This document shows, one piece after another, positions 1-5,867 of a DNA stretch of 5,867 bases. The DNA lies in contig JBILVD010000070.1 in the NCBI GenBank assembly GCA_044370655.1, forward strand, positions 1 to 5,867. Reading direction: 5' to 3'. Under the pieces are notes generated by a model. The model ran no database searches, was not told where the DNA came from, and saw nothing but the letters and a program-made list of their open reading frames with translations. Origin of the DNA: CAZFPN01 sp044370655. Lineage in GTDB: Bacteria; Pseudomonadota; Alphaproteobacteria; Rickettsiales; Deianiraeaceae. Made by a program: the position numbers and the translations under genes. Within the stretch, counting starts at the first letter, position 1, and each line of letters opens with the position of its first letter.

Positions 1-222
1 GAGCCACAAAATTTACATTCTTTCATATGAAACAAAAACTAATTTTAGTTAGAGGTATGATGGAGTATAATTAGATGTTAATCCTCAACAATTTATATCA
101 TACTCTTAATAAAGGTTGGAATGAATTCCTATTTGCTTATTCAAAAATTTACATTCCCTAAAAAAGAGATTTTTAGATATAACTAACTTAATATAAATCT
201 AATCAGGATTTAAAATAACTCA
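1..222. other. Non-coding stretch with possible gene remnant
   Basis: No intact gene is visible here. On the plus strand the frame beginning at base 3 stays open to a TAA at 159-161 except for one TAG at 72-74. It contains an ATG at 27 giving MKQKLILVRGMMEYN and, directly after the TAG, an ATG at 75 giving a 28-codon frame that starts MLILNNLYHTLNKGWNEF. The words AAAATTTACATTC occur at 8-20 and again at 144-156. The peptides look somewhat protein-like, but the sequence is very AT-rich and I recognise no family. This could be the tail of a decayed upstream gene or chance. Confidence 0.2.
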
Positions 223-251
223 TTGACTTTTAACCTAACATATTTTACAAA
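223..251 (+). promoter_or_regulatory. Candidate sigma-70 promoter for the acyltransferase gene
   Basis: TTGACT (223-228) is followed by a 17-base spacer and TACAAA (246-251). The first box is a near-consensus -35, while the second is a weak -10. Transcription would start near 258, leaving a leader of roughly 15 bases before the ATG at 273. There is no Shine-Dalgarno sequence in that leader. The assignment rests on motif and spacing only. Confidence 0.4.
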
Positions 252-272
252 CACCTCAATTGTTATATATAT

Positions 273-2321
273 ATGAAGCTTAACCTTAACTTCCTTAAAT
301 TCTGTAACCCAATTAATGCATTAAAACAAGATTTAACCCCAAGCCATAATCACAGAACAGAAATAGATGGGCTTAGAGCTATTGCAATACTTTCCGTTGT
401 TTTATTTCATGCAGGTTTTAGCTTTGTTAAAGGTGGCTTTATAGGAGTTGATATATTCTTTGTTCTATCGGGCTTTTTAATGACAAGCATAATATTAAAA
501 GAAAAGGAGGAAGGAGCATTTACACTAAAAAAGTTCTATGAAAGAAGAATAAGAAGGATAATTCCTATGCTTATTTTTACACTTTTACTATTCCTCCCTT
601 TTGCATACTACTATTTGCAGGAAAAAGAGCTTATATTTTACACTAGGTCGGCAGTTAAGGTTTTATTTGCTATATCAAATATATTCTTTGCAAATAATAC
701 AGGGGGATACTTTGATACAGCAACAGATTTCATTCCCTTAATTCACACTTGGACTTTAGGAGTAGAAGAACAATTCTATGTAATACTTCCTCTTATATTT
801 ATAATTCTATGGAAGGTAGGTAAGAATAAACTATTTGTATTACTTAGCTACTTGGTAATAATATCCTTCTTCTTAAATTTTGTTTTTAAGAATGCAACTC
901 ATAACTTCTATCTGCTACACACTAGATTTTGGGAGCTTGGAATAGGCTCTTTAATTGCTTTTATAAAGGAAGTAAAAATAAAAAACTTTACCCTAAACTT
1001 TGGTTTTAATGGTAGCTCTAAGGTTGTAAATGTATCTGCTAAATTTGTGTATAACTTAATTTCTACTTTATCACTTCTAACTATACTACTTTCCGCCCAC
1101 TATTTACACGAAAAGATAAACAACTTACAGTTTAGAATGCTCTTTCCTGTAATTGCAACTGCTTTTTTAATCATCTTTACAACAAAAGATACAATAACTC
1201 ATAAGATATTAAGCTTTAAACCATTTAGACTTTTAGGTTTAATTTCCTATTCTGCTTACCTTCTTCACCAACCTATATTTGCACTAGTTAGAACTTCAAG
1301 TTTGGAGGCTATAACTAAAACAGAATGGTATTTATGGAGTATCCTTACATTCATAATTGCTTACTTTACTTGGAAGTTTATAGAAAATCCATTTAGAAAT
1401 AAGGAAAAGATAAAGTATAAACACATACTAATTGCCTTTGCCTTTTTTATAGCACTCTTCCACTTTGCAAATGTTATCACAAAAAAGAACGAGGGCTTTC
1501 CGCATAGGTTTGAGATGAGTGAGGAGTTGAAGGATGAGGAGTTGAAGGGGAGTTTTAGGGGGAACTTAACAAATAACAAAGAGCCATCAAATACACCTAG
1601 AATTATAAATGGTGTAATACAAGACATAGGAAGAATAGGAGACCTTAACGAAAAGCCAAAGTTTATTGTTACGGGAAATAGTATGGTTCCTACAATCATT
1701 CCTATATTTAAAGAATATGGAATGGCGGGGGAGTATTTTAGCTTTGCTGGAATACAAAGCCTTTTTGTGTTTAGAAAAGAAGCGGAGGAGAAAATGATCC
1801 TCGATAGAGCTTCTGGGGTGAAAGAGGTTGAATTTGCAAAAGCTAACCTTAAATATATTTTAGAAAGTAGTATTCAAAATGTTGTTATTTTAATTAACAG
1901 TGACTGTTTACCTTACATTATGGAGTTTGACATTGGAATAACTCTACTTTTACAAAATAATAAAAAAGTTTATCTTGTATATGACGTTGTAACTCATCCA
2001 ACGCAAGCACCAAATATTTATAATTTTTTGCTAAAACAAGGGAAGCTTACTAATCAAAACTTATTAAAATATTCCGCTAAAGCAAAAGATTTTTTATCTC
2101 GTTTTGAAAAATTTGATAATTTATTGTTAAAGCATAAGAATAACCCTAACTTAAAAATTGTAAGTGTAAGAGATTTAGTGTGCGGTAAAGAATATTGCCC
2201 AGTTGGTACAACACAAGGTTCTTACTATGCAGATTTTAATCATTTCTCCTTCCACGGCTTAAAGCTAATTGAAGCTAGAATAAAAAAGGAAATACTAAAT
2301 GACATAAAAAACAGCAATTAA
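273..2321 (+). CDS. OatA-like membrane O-acyltransferase with C-terminal SGNH domain
   Basis: This 682-residue protein is an acyltransferase-3 family enzyme fused to an extracytoplasmic SGNH-type domain. Such proteins pass acetyl groups across the inner membrane onto peptidoglycan, LPS O-antigen or other envelope sugars; the exact substrate cannot be read here. The family start RTEIDGLRAIAILSVVLFH (28-46) ends in the conserved His46. It is followed by GGFIGVDIFFVLSGF (54-68), the basic FYERRIRR loop (88-95) and HTWTLGVEEQFY (158-169). About ten to twelve hydrophobic segments lie between residues 34 and 402. A soluble linker leads to the SGNH part: block I reads TGNSM with Ser470, and the closing Asp654-x-x-His657 (DFNHFSFHG) completes a plausible triad. 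The usual GDS of block I is GNS here. Cys637 and Cys642 may form a disulfide. Length is normal for the fusion family. The start at 273 puts 27 residues before the domain, with no ribosome site. It stands alone, with a gap on both sides. Confidence 0.9.
   Translation: MKLNLNFLKFCNPINALKQDLTPSHNHRTEIDGLRAIAILSVVLFHAGFSFVKGGFIGVDIFFVLSGFLMTSIILKEKEEGAFTLKKFYERRIRRIIPMLIFTLLLFLPFAYYYLQEKELIFYTRSAVKVLFAISNIFFANNTGGYFDTATDFIPLIHTWTLGVEEQFYVILPLIFIILWKVGKNKLFVLLSYLVIISFFLNFVFKNATHNFYLLHTRFWELGIGSLIAFIKEVKIKNFTLNFGFNGSSKVVNVSAKFVYNLISTLSLLTILLSAHYLHEKINNLQFRMLFPVIATAFLIIFTTKDTITHKILSFKPFRLLGLISYSAYLLHQPIFALVRTSSLEAITKTEWYLWSILTFIIAYFTWKFIENPFRNKEKIKYKHILIAFAFFIALFHFANVITKKNEGFPHRFEMSEELKDEELKGSFRGNLTNNKEPSNTPRIINGVIQDIGRIGDLNEKPKFIVTGNSMVPTIIPIFKEYGMAGEYFSFAGIQSLFVFRKEAEEKMILDRASGVKEVEFAKANLKYILESSIQNVVILINSDCLPYIMEFDIGITLLLQNNKKVYLVYDVVTHPTQAPNIYNFLLKQGKLTNQNLLKYSAKAKDFLSRFEKFDNLLLKHKNNPNLKIVSVRDLVCGKEYCPVGTTQGSYYADFNHFSFHGLKLIEARIKKEILNDIKNSN
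1521..1547 (+). repeat. 15-bp tandem duplication in the acyltransferase linker
   Basis: GAGGAGTTGAAG at 1521-1532 recurs exactly at 1536-1547, with GAT between, giving a period of 15 bases and protein units EELKD/EELKG (residues 417-426). It lies in the linker between the membrane domain and the SGNH domain. The surrounding stretch, about 1511-1562, is G-rich on the plus strand and uses GAG, AAG and TTG, whereas the rest of the gene prefers GAA, AAA and TTA. The frame is kept, so the duplication only lengthens an acidic linker. Confidence 0.75.
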
Positions 2322-2359
2322 ATTTTTGCACTTACTTTACACTTATCGCTTGCAAAAAT
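2322..2359. repeat. Inverted repeat between acyltransferase gene and tatA
   Basis: ATTTTTGCA (2322-2330) is the exact reverse complement of TGCAAAAAT (2351-2359), giving a 9-bp stem around a 20-base loop. It begins at the base after the acyltransferase stop codon. No T-run follows on the plus strand, so it is a poor classical terminator. It could be a weak terminator, an mRNA-stabilising hairpin or a protein-binding dyad. Its right arm overlaps the candidate -35 box of tatA. Confidence 0.5.
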
Positions 2360-2377
2360 AATTAAATACAATATAAA
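2350..2377 (+). promoter_or_regulatory. Candidate promoter for tatA-argS
   Basis: TTGCAA (2350-2355) is followed by a 16-base spacer and TATAAA (2372-2377), placing the transcription start near 2384, about 16 bases before the tatA ATG. Both boxes are close to sigma-70 consensus, but the region is so AT-rich that other placements are possible. The -35 lies in the right arm of the inverted repeat, so a protein bound to that dyad could affect this promoter. Confidence 0.35.
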
Positions 2378-2399
2378 TAATATTATTTTTATAAAATAT

Positions 2400-2549
2400 A
2401 TGTCCTTTGGCTTTAAAGAGCTTTTGCTTATTGTTATTATAATTTTCATCATTTTTGGAGCAGGAAAGTTGCCTTCTGTGATGAAAGACATAGGAAGAGG
2501 TTTAAAAAGTTTTAGAAAAGGTTATAAGGAAGATAAAGAAGATAAATAA
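2400..2549 (+). CDS. tatA: Sec-independent protein translocase TatA (very short form)
   Basis: A 49-residue TatA/E-type subunit of the twin-arginine translocase, which assembles in the inner membrane around TatC to let folded proteins through. The sequence begins MSFGFKELLLIVIIIFIIFG. One transmembrane helix (about residues 8-19) is followed by the Phe19-Gly20 hinge, the hallmark GAGKLPSVMKDIGRGLKSF (20-38) as amphipathic helix, and a short charged tail ending KEDKEDK. TatB is excluded because it has a much longer C-terminal region. The family is usually longer (E. coli TatA 89 residues, TatE 67). Very short versions are known to me from Rickettsia, whose hinge also reads FGAGKLP. There is no Shine-Dalgarno sequence. 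The stop lies 5 bases before argS, implying one transcript. No tatB or tatC is in the window, so the rest of the system must be encoded elsewhere. Confidence 0.9.
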   Translation: MSFGFKELLLIVIIIFIIFGAGKLPSVMKDIGRGLKSFRKGYKEDKEDK

Positions 2550-2554
2550 AAGGT

Positions 2555-4231
2555 ATGAATATTTACACAAATATAAAAGCACAGGTATTAAATGTGTTAT
2601 CAATAGAAAGTGCATTATGGGAAGTTATTGCAGTTGAAACTCCAAAATTTAAAGGTCAAGGAGATGTTTCTTTAAATGTGGCTATGGTTCTTGCTAAACA
2701 TTTTGGCAAAAAACCAATTGAGCTTGCAAATCAATTTCTCCCTCAAGTTTCTACTTTAAACTTCGTAGAAAAAGCAGAAGTTGCGGGAGCTGGATTTATC
2801 AATTTATATCTAAAAAAAAGTTTCTTGTTGGAGGCGTTTAAGGCAAGCCTTGAAGATGGTTATGGTTTTGCAAACTTTGGAAAAGGAGAAAAGGTCAATA
2901 TAGAATACTGCTCTGCAAACCCTACTGGCCCCATTCACATCGGGCATACTAGAGGGACGATTTATGGAGATGTTACCTCTGAGCTTTTGGCAAAAAATGG
3001 CTATTCAATAACTCGTGAATATTATATTAACGATGCTGGAGGGCAAGTTGAAACTCTGCTTAAATCCGTTTTTGTTAGAATGCGTCAAATTGAAGGGGAG
3101 AGTATAGAAGTACCTGATGGGTGCTACCCAGGAGAGTATCTTATCCCTATTGCAAAAAAAGTGCTAGATAAATTTGGTAAAAGTGCATACAAAAAAGAAG
3201 AAGAGGTAAAGAGTTTTGTTGTAAATGAAATAATGACTTCCATAAAAGAAGACTTATCTCGTTTGAAGGTAAATCACGGTGTTTTTACCTCGGAAGCAGA
3301 AATGATAAAATCTGGTAATGTGCAAAATGCAATTAATGTTTTAGAGGAAAAGGGACTTTTATATTATGGAATTCTACCAAAACCAAAAGGCAAATTAACA
3401 GAAGAATGGGAAGAAAGAGAGCAACTACTTTTTAAATCCACCAATTTTGGAGACAGTGAAGATAGAGCGTTAAAAAAATCTGATGGTAGTCTTACATATT
3501 TTACATCGGATATAGGTTATCATAAAAATAAAATAGATAGAGGGTTTTTTAATATTCTTCTCTCTCTGGGGGCGGACCATGCAGGATATGTAACTCGCAT
3601 AACCTCAGCAACTAAGGCTCTTGCTCCAAAGGGTAAGGAAGTGAAAATTCAAGTAAAAGCTTGTCAAATTGTTAAATTCCTACAAAATGGAGAACCTGTG
3701 AAAATGTCTAAAAGAAAAGGAACTTTCACAACTCTTGCCGAGGTTTTAGATGAGGTTGACGCTGATATTTTACGTTTTATTTTACTTACTAAAAAAAACG
3801 ACTCTCAAATAGATTTTGATTTAATAAAGGTAAAAGAGCAAAGTAAGGAAAATCCAATATTTTACATTCAATATGCTTACTCTCGTTCTTCTTCACTACT
3901 TCGAAATTACAATGATAATAATGCTTTCACAGATCTTGATATTTTAAACTTAGAAGAAGAAATTGAAATTGTGCGTAAGGTTTTAGAGTATCCTAAAATT
4001 ATGGAAATGGCAGTTAAAAAGCTAGAACCTCATCTTCTTGCTAATTATCTATACGAACTTGCTTCTATTTTGCATAGCTTTTGGAATATGGGTAATGAAA
4101 GGCACGAGCTTAGATTTATCTCAAACGATGTTTCAAAAACAAATGCTAGAATGATGCTCGTTAAAGCTGTTAAAAATGTTATACAATCCGCTTTTTCTAT
4201 ATTCAAAATAACTCCACTTGAAAAAATGTAG
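2555..4231 (+). CDS. argS: Arginyl-tRNA synthetase
   Basis: A 558-residue class I synthetase that charges tRNA-Arg with arginine using ATP in the cytoplasm. The N-terminal tRNA-D-loop-binding domain covers roughly residues 1-90. The catalytic Rossmann fold carries SANPTGPIHIGH with the HIGH signature at 128-131, the GADH block at 339-342 and the second signature KMSKR at 383-387. The C-terminal helical DALR anticodon-binding domain starts near NPIFYIQYAY (433-442) and runs to the end. All key motifs are intact and the length is normal. The overall pattern, including KVKEQSKENPIFY before the DALR domain, is that of alphaproteobacterial and Rickettsiales ArgRS. The ATG at 2555 gives the start MNIYTNIK expected for that group, and the first 40 residues contain no other Met. 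The only ribosome-site-like run, AAAAGG at 2548-2553, overlaps the tatA stop and sits unusually close to the start. The gene probably shares the tatA transcript and relies partly on translational coupling. Confidence 0.97.
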   Translation: MNIYTNIKAQVLNVLSIESALWEVIAVETPKFKGQGDVSLNVAMVLAKHFGKKPIELANQFLPQVSTLNFVEKAEVAGAGFINLYLKKSFLLEAFKASLEDGYGFANFGKGEKVNIEYCSANPTGPIHIGHTRGTIYGDVTSELLAKNGYSITREYYINDAGGQVETLLKSVFVRMRQIEGESIEVPDGCYPGEYLIPIAKKVLDKFGKSAYKKEEEVKSFVVNEIMTSIKEDLSRLKVNHGVFTSEAEMIKSGNVQNAINVLEEKGLLYYGILPKPKGKLTEEWEEREQLLFKSTNFGDSEDRALKKSDGSLTYFTSDIGYHKNKIDRGFFNILLSLGADHAGYVTRITSATKALAPKGKEVKIQVKACQIVKFLQNGEPVKMSKRKGTFTTLAEVLDEVDADILRFILLTKKNDSQIDFDLIKVKEQSKENPIFYIQYAYSRSSSLLRNYNDNNAFTDLDILNLEEEIEIVRKVLEYPKIMEMAVKKLEPHLLANYLYELASILHSFWNMGNERHELRFISNDVSKTNARMMLVKAVKNVIQSAFSIFKITPLEKM

Positions 4232-4264
4232 AAATTTAGGTAATTATATTGATGAGCCAAAAAT

Positions 4265-4293
4265 GTTAATTTAATCAAGAATTAACTTTTTTT
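4265..4293. terminator. Likely bidirectional rho-independent terminator after argS
   Basis: GTTAATT (4265-4271) pairs perfectly with AATTAAC (4280-4286) across an 8-base loop, followed by seven T (4287-4293). Read on the minus strand the same stem is followed by ATTTTTGG, so it can end transcripts from both sides. It lies 33 bases after the argS stop. The stem is AT-rich and therefore weak, but placement and T-runs fit. A two-way terminator here agrees with a former convergent gene on the minus strand. Confidence 0.6.
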
Positions 4294-4329
4294 ATAATTT
4301 AGCTCTTTTTGGAGATTAAAATTCTAAAA

Positions 4330-5096
4330 TTAAAGATTTGTGGTGTCGAGAATTTCATACTTGGGATTTCTTTGTAAATATAAATGATTTCTTTATAGAG
4401 TTTATTCTAGAGAATTGCAAACATATGAGTAAAATTCAAGAAATAAATATTATACGTATTTCTCTAAAAACACTGAAGCCTTCAGATAAACAAATCAAAT
4501 AACATTATCAAAAGATTTAATTGTTAGTTTTTTAATTTAAATAAGAAACTATTTTTTGCACGCATCACAACCAACACTTTCATATACTCTTATTTCTAAA
4601 TCTTAGTTTTAATGCTTTTATAGATGGAATAATTTTATATAACGCTTCATTTGAAAAGTCAGGAAGATTAAAAAAGTCGTCCATTGTCAAAATAATTTTT
4701 TTATCATAAAGAGTGATGTTTACGGTTCAGCTTTATATAACTTAAAAAAATCTTAAATAGCCAGTAATTCCTATTTAATAAAGGCATTGAAAAACATTAA
4801 TTAACAGCACTCCAAAAGAACAATTTTAACATGCAATTTGAATATTTTTGCTTTCTTTTGGTTGTTAATTCTTTATAAACTAGATAGTTATCTAATTTAG
4901 TATTACTTTGATTTTACATCTTTCTTCAAGCCTTGTAAATAATTTATCACATTCTTTTGCACTTCTACTTCTAATTTAAAAACCCAACACTTCCCTTCTT
5001 GATGAATTATATTTTATCAATTTGAACTCATTCTATTATTTCTTCTTTTATTTTTGAGAAAGTCTCTAAAGAAATTTCAACTATTTTGCAGGAAAT
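4330..5096 (-). pseudogene. Probable decayed minus-strand gene of unknown family
   Basis: The gap between argS and ahpC has no intact frame, but the minus strand yields protein-like pieces in successive frames. At 5096-5031 it reads ISCKIVEISLETFSKIKEEI and is ended by TGA. At 5013-4903 one frame includes QEGKCWVFKLEVEVQKN, while a second frame over the same bases includes SAKECDKLFTRLEERCKI. At 4913-4797 there is KLDNYLVYKELTTKR. At 4726-4580 (ATG at 4684) it reads MDDFFNLPDFSNEALYKI and continues to KALKL. One base of frameshift then gives LEIRVYESVGCDACKK, stopping at 4551-4549. The same frame continues through several stops with KASVFLEKYV, EFYSYVCNSLE and, up to a stop at 4332-4330, HLYLQRNPKYEILDTTNL. 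I recognise no family. A CxxC pair is the only motif. The 4726-4549 part is the most convincing. Peptides like these can arise by chance in AT-rich DNA, so the extent and reading are tentative. Two plus-strand frames (4320-4502 and 4545-4709) also stay open, without convincing starts. Confidence 0.35.
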
Positions 5097-5111
5097 TTAG
5101 GTAAGATTTAA

Positions 5112-5120
5112 TGTTATAAT
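5112..5120 (+). promoter_or_regulatory. Extended -10 promoter motif upstream of ahpC
   Basis: TGTTATAAT is a perfect extended -10 element (TG, one base, TATAAT). No good -35 lies at the usual distance, which is tolerated by extended -10 promoters. Transcription would start near 5127 and leave a leader of about 100 bases before ahpC. A weaker alternative is TATAAC at 5197-5202, nearer the gene. I cannot identify an OxyR or other peroxide-regulator site. Confidence 0.4.
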
Positions 5121-5226
5121 CAAAAGTTTAGTATAAAATTTTCTTATATAAATAATAATAAATTAGTATTTTACTTTTTATTTTAATGCTTTAGTATATA
5201 ACTGAAAAACAATTTATTATATTTTT

Positions 5227-5772
5227 ATGCTTACTATAGGTGAAAACTTCCCTCACTTTAAATTAAAAGCAGTGCGTCCTGTACCTGTTTCTGAAATTAA
5301 AAGTCCTGAAGATGCTTTTATTGAAGTTTCAAATCCTCAAGGGAGATGGGCTTTGTATTTCTTTTGGCCAAAAGATTTTACTTTTGTTTGCCCTACGGAA
5401 ATTAAAGCTTTTGGAGATTTACTAGGAGATTTAAAAGATAGAGATTGCGACCTTTTCGGTATAAGCACTGATAATGAATTTGTTCACTTTGCTTGGAGGA
5501 GAGATAATGAAAATCTTAAAAATCTTAAATTCCCTATGGTTGCAGACATCAGAAAAGACCTTTCTCGTGCTTTAGGAATTTTGGAAAAAAATGAAGAAGT
5601 AGCAAGAAGAGCGACATTTCTAGTAGACCCTGAAGGCGTTATCCGTTTTGTTGAAGTAACTGATATGAAAGTTGGAAGAAATCCTTCCGAAACGCTAAGA
5701 GTTTTAGATGCTCTTCAAACAGACGAACTTTGCCCTTGCAACTGGAAAGCGGGAGAAAAAACCTTAGGTTAA
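5227..5772 (+). CDS. ahpC: Alkyl hydroperoxide reductase AhpC, three-cysteine peroxiredoxin
   Basis: A 181-residue cytoplasmic peroxiredoxin that reduces hydrogen peroxide, organic hydroperoxides and probably peroxynitrite. The thioredoxin-like fold shows FFWPKDFTFVCPTE (45-58) with the peroxidatic Cys55, preceded by the family Pro48 and with Thr52 three residues before the Cys. Two further cysteines lie near the end in DELCPCNW (Cys169 and Cys171). This Cys-x-Cys tail, with the short length and the start MLTIGENFP, matches the AhpC type known from mycobacteria and several alphaproteobacteria. In mycobacteria that type is recharged by AhpD and lipoamide-linked reductases rather than by AhpF. 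No ahpD is complete in the window, though a new frame begins 63 bases downstream. There is no Shine-Dalgarno sequence before the ATG, which is fixed by the conserved N-terminus. Upstream lies the decayed divergent region, so ahpC must have its own promoter. Confidence 0.95.
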   Translation: MLTIGENFPHFKLKAVRPVPVSEIKSPEDAFIEVSNPQGRWALYFFWPKDFTFVCPTEIKAFGDLLGDLKDRDCDLFGISTDNEFVHFAWRRDNENLKNLKFPMVADIRKDLSRALGILEKNEEVARRATFLVDPEGVIRFVEVTDMKVGRNPSETLRVLDALQTDELCPCNWKAGEKTLG

Positions 5773-5835
5773 TTCACCCCGTTTAAGCTTTAACTAATTT
5801 AAAATATTGCAACTTAAATATAAATTATTTATTTT

Positions 5836-5867
5836 ATGGAAAAGAATATTCTAAAATTAATTTCAAA
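5836..5867 (+). CDS. Possible start of a further gene, cut by the window end
   Basis: An ATG at 5836 opens a frame that reads MEKNILKLIS and is still open at the last base. It follows ahpC by 63 bases on the same strand, with no strong terminator between; only an imperfect palindrome, GTTTAAGCTTTAAC, lies there. In genomes with this AhpC type the following gene is often ahpD, but ten residues are too few to identify it. No ribosome-binding site is visible, as with the other genes here. Confidence 0.3.
   Translation, partial: MEKNILKLIS

Noticed and set aside
1361..1699. 112-codon open frame on the minus strand
   Set aside because: It lies wholly inside the acyltransferase gene, opposite conserved plus-strand coding sequence, and resembles no family.
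4045..4278. 77-codon open frame on the minus strand
   Set aside because: Most of it is antisense to the ArgRS anticodon-binding domain, and the rest covers the terminator hairpin.
4320..4502. Plus-strand frame of about 60 codons after argS
   Set aside because: It has no start codon until late in the frame (ATG at 4425), no ribosome site and no recognisable motif. It is as likely the shadow of the minus-strand remnant.
4545..4709. Plus-strand frame of 54 codons with no ATG
   Set aside because: The opposite strand reads more like a protein here, and this frame has no start codon.
5028..5030. TGA read as tryptophan in the minus-strand remnant
   Set aside because: Other stops (TAA) and frameshifts interrupt the same remnant, and the intact genes use TGG for tryptophan, so recoding is unnecessary.
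4231..5104. 13-base direct repeat GAAATTTAGGTAA at 4231-4243 and 5092-5104, roughly bracketing the gap
   Set aside because: A match this long and AT-rich is expected about once by chance in this window, and no inverted ends or transposase mark an insertion.
5781..5794. Imperfect palindrome GTTTAAGCTTTAAC after ahpC as a terminator
   Set aside because: The arms have a mismatch, there is no loop, and no T-run follows.
1..5867. CRISPR array, tRNA, rRNA or insertion sequence
   Set aside because: No regularly spaced repeats, cloverleaf-like segments, rRNA-like blocks or transposase motifs were seen on either strand.

Overview
The window is AT-rich bacterial DNA with A/T-ending codons. The best clue to the organism is the arginyl-tRNA synthetase. 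From its start (MNIYTNIK) through the motif blocks to its last residues it reads like the alphaproteobacterial/Rickettsiales type. A 49-residue TatA resembles the very short TatA of that group. I infer a low-GC alphaproteobacterium, possibly host-associated (Rickettsiales or Holosporales-like, or a reduced gut lineage). This is from remembered family features, not a search.

Layout: positions 1-272 hold no intact gene, only short open pieces and a plausible promoter. Positions 273-2321 (+) encode a membrane acyltransferase of the acyltransferase-3 family fused to a C-terminal SGNH domain (OatA-like surface O-acetylation). After a 78-bp gap with an inverted repeat and a possible promoter come tatA (2400-2549) and argS (2555-4231). 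They are only 5 bp apart and are probably co-transcribed. A hairpin with a T-run follows argS and reads as a terminator on both strands.

The 995-bp gap 4232-5226 has no intact gene. Its minus strand carries protein-like fragments in shifting frames between about 5096 and 4330. I read these as the likely wreck of a gene convergent with argS and divergent from ahpC. An extended -10 promoter motif lies just beyond it. Positions 5227-5772 (+) encode a three-cysteine AhpC peroxiredoxin of the type that pairs with AhpD. A possible further reading frame begins at 5836 and runs off the window.

The genes do not form one pathway: envelope modification, twin-arginine export, translation and peroxide defence. 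I found no clear evidence of a new multi-gene system. The items most worth a second look are the decayed minus-strand gene, the minimal TatA joined to argS, and the altered SGNH block I with a tandem repeat in the linker of the acyltransferase.
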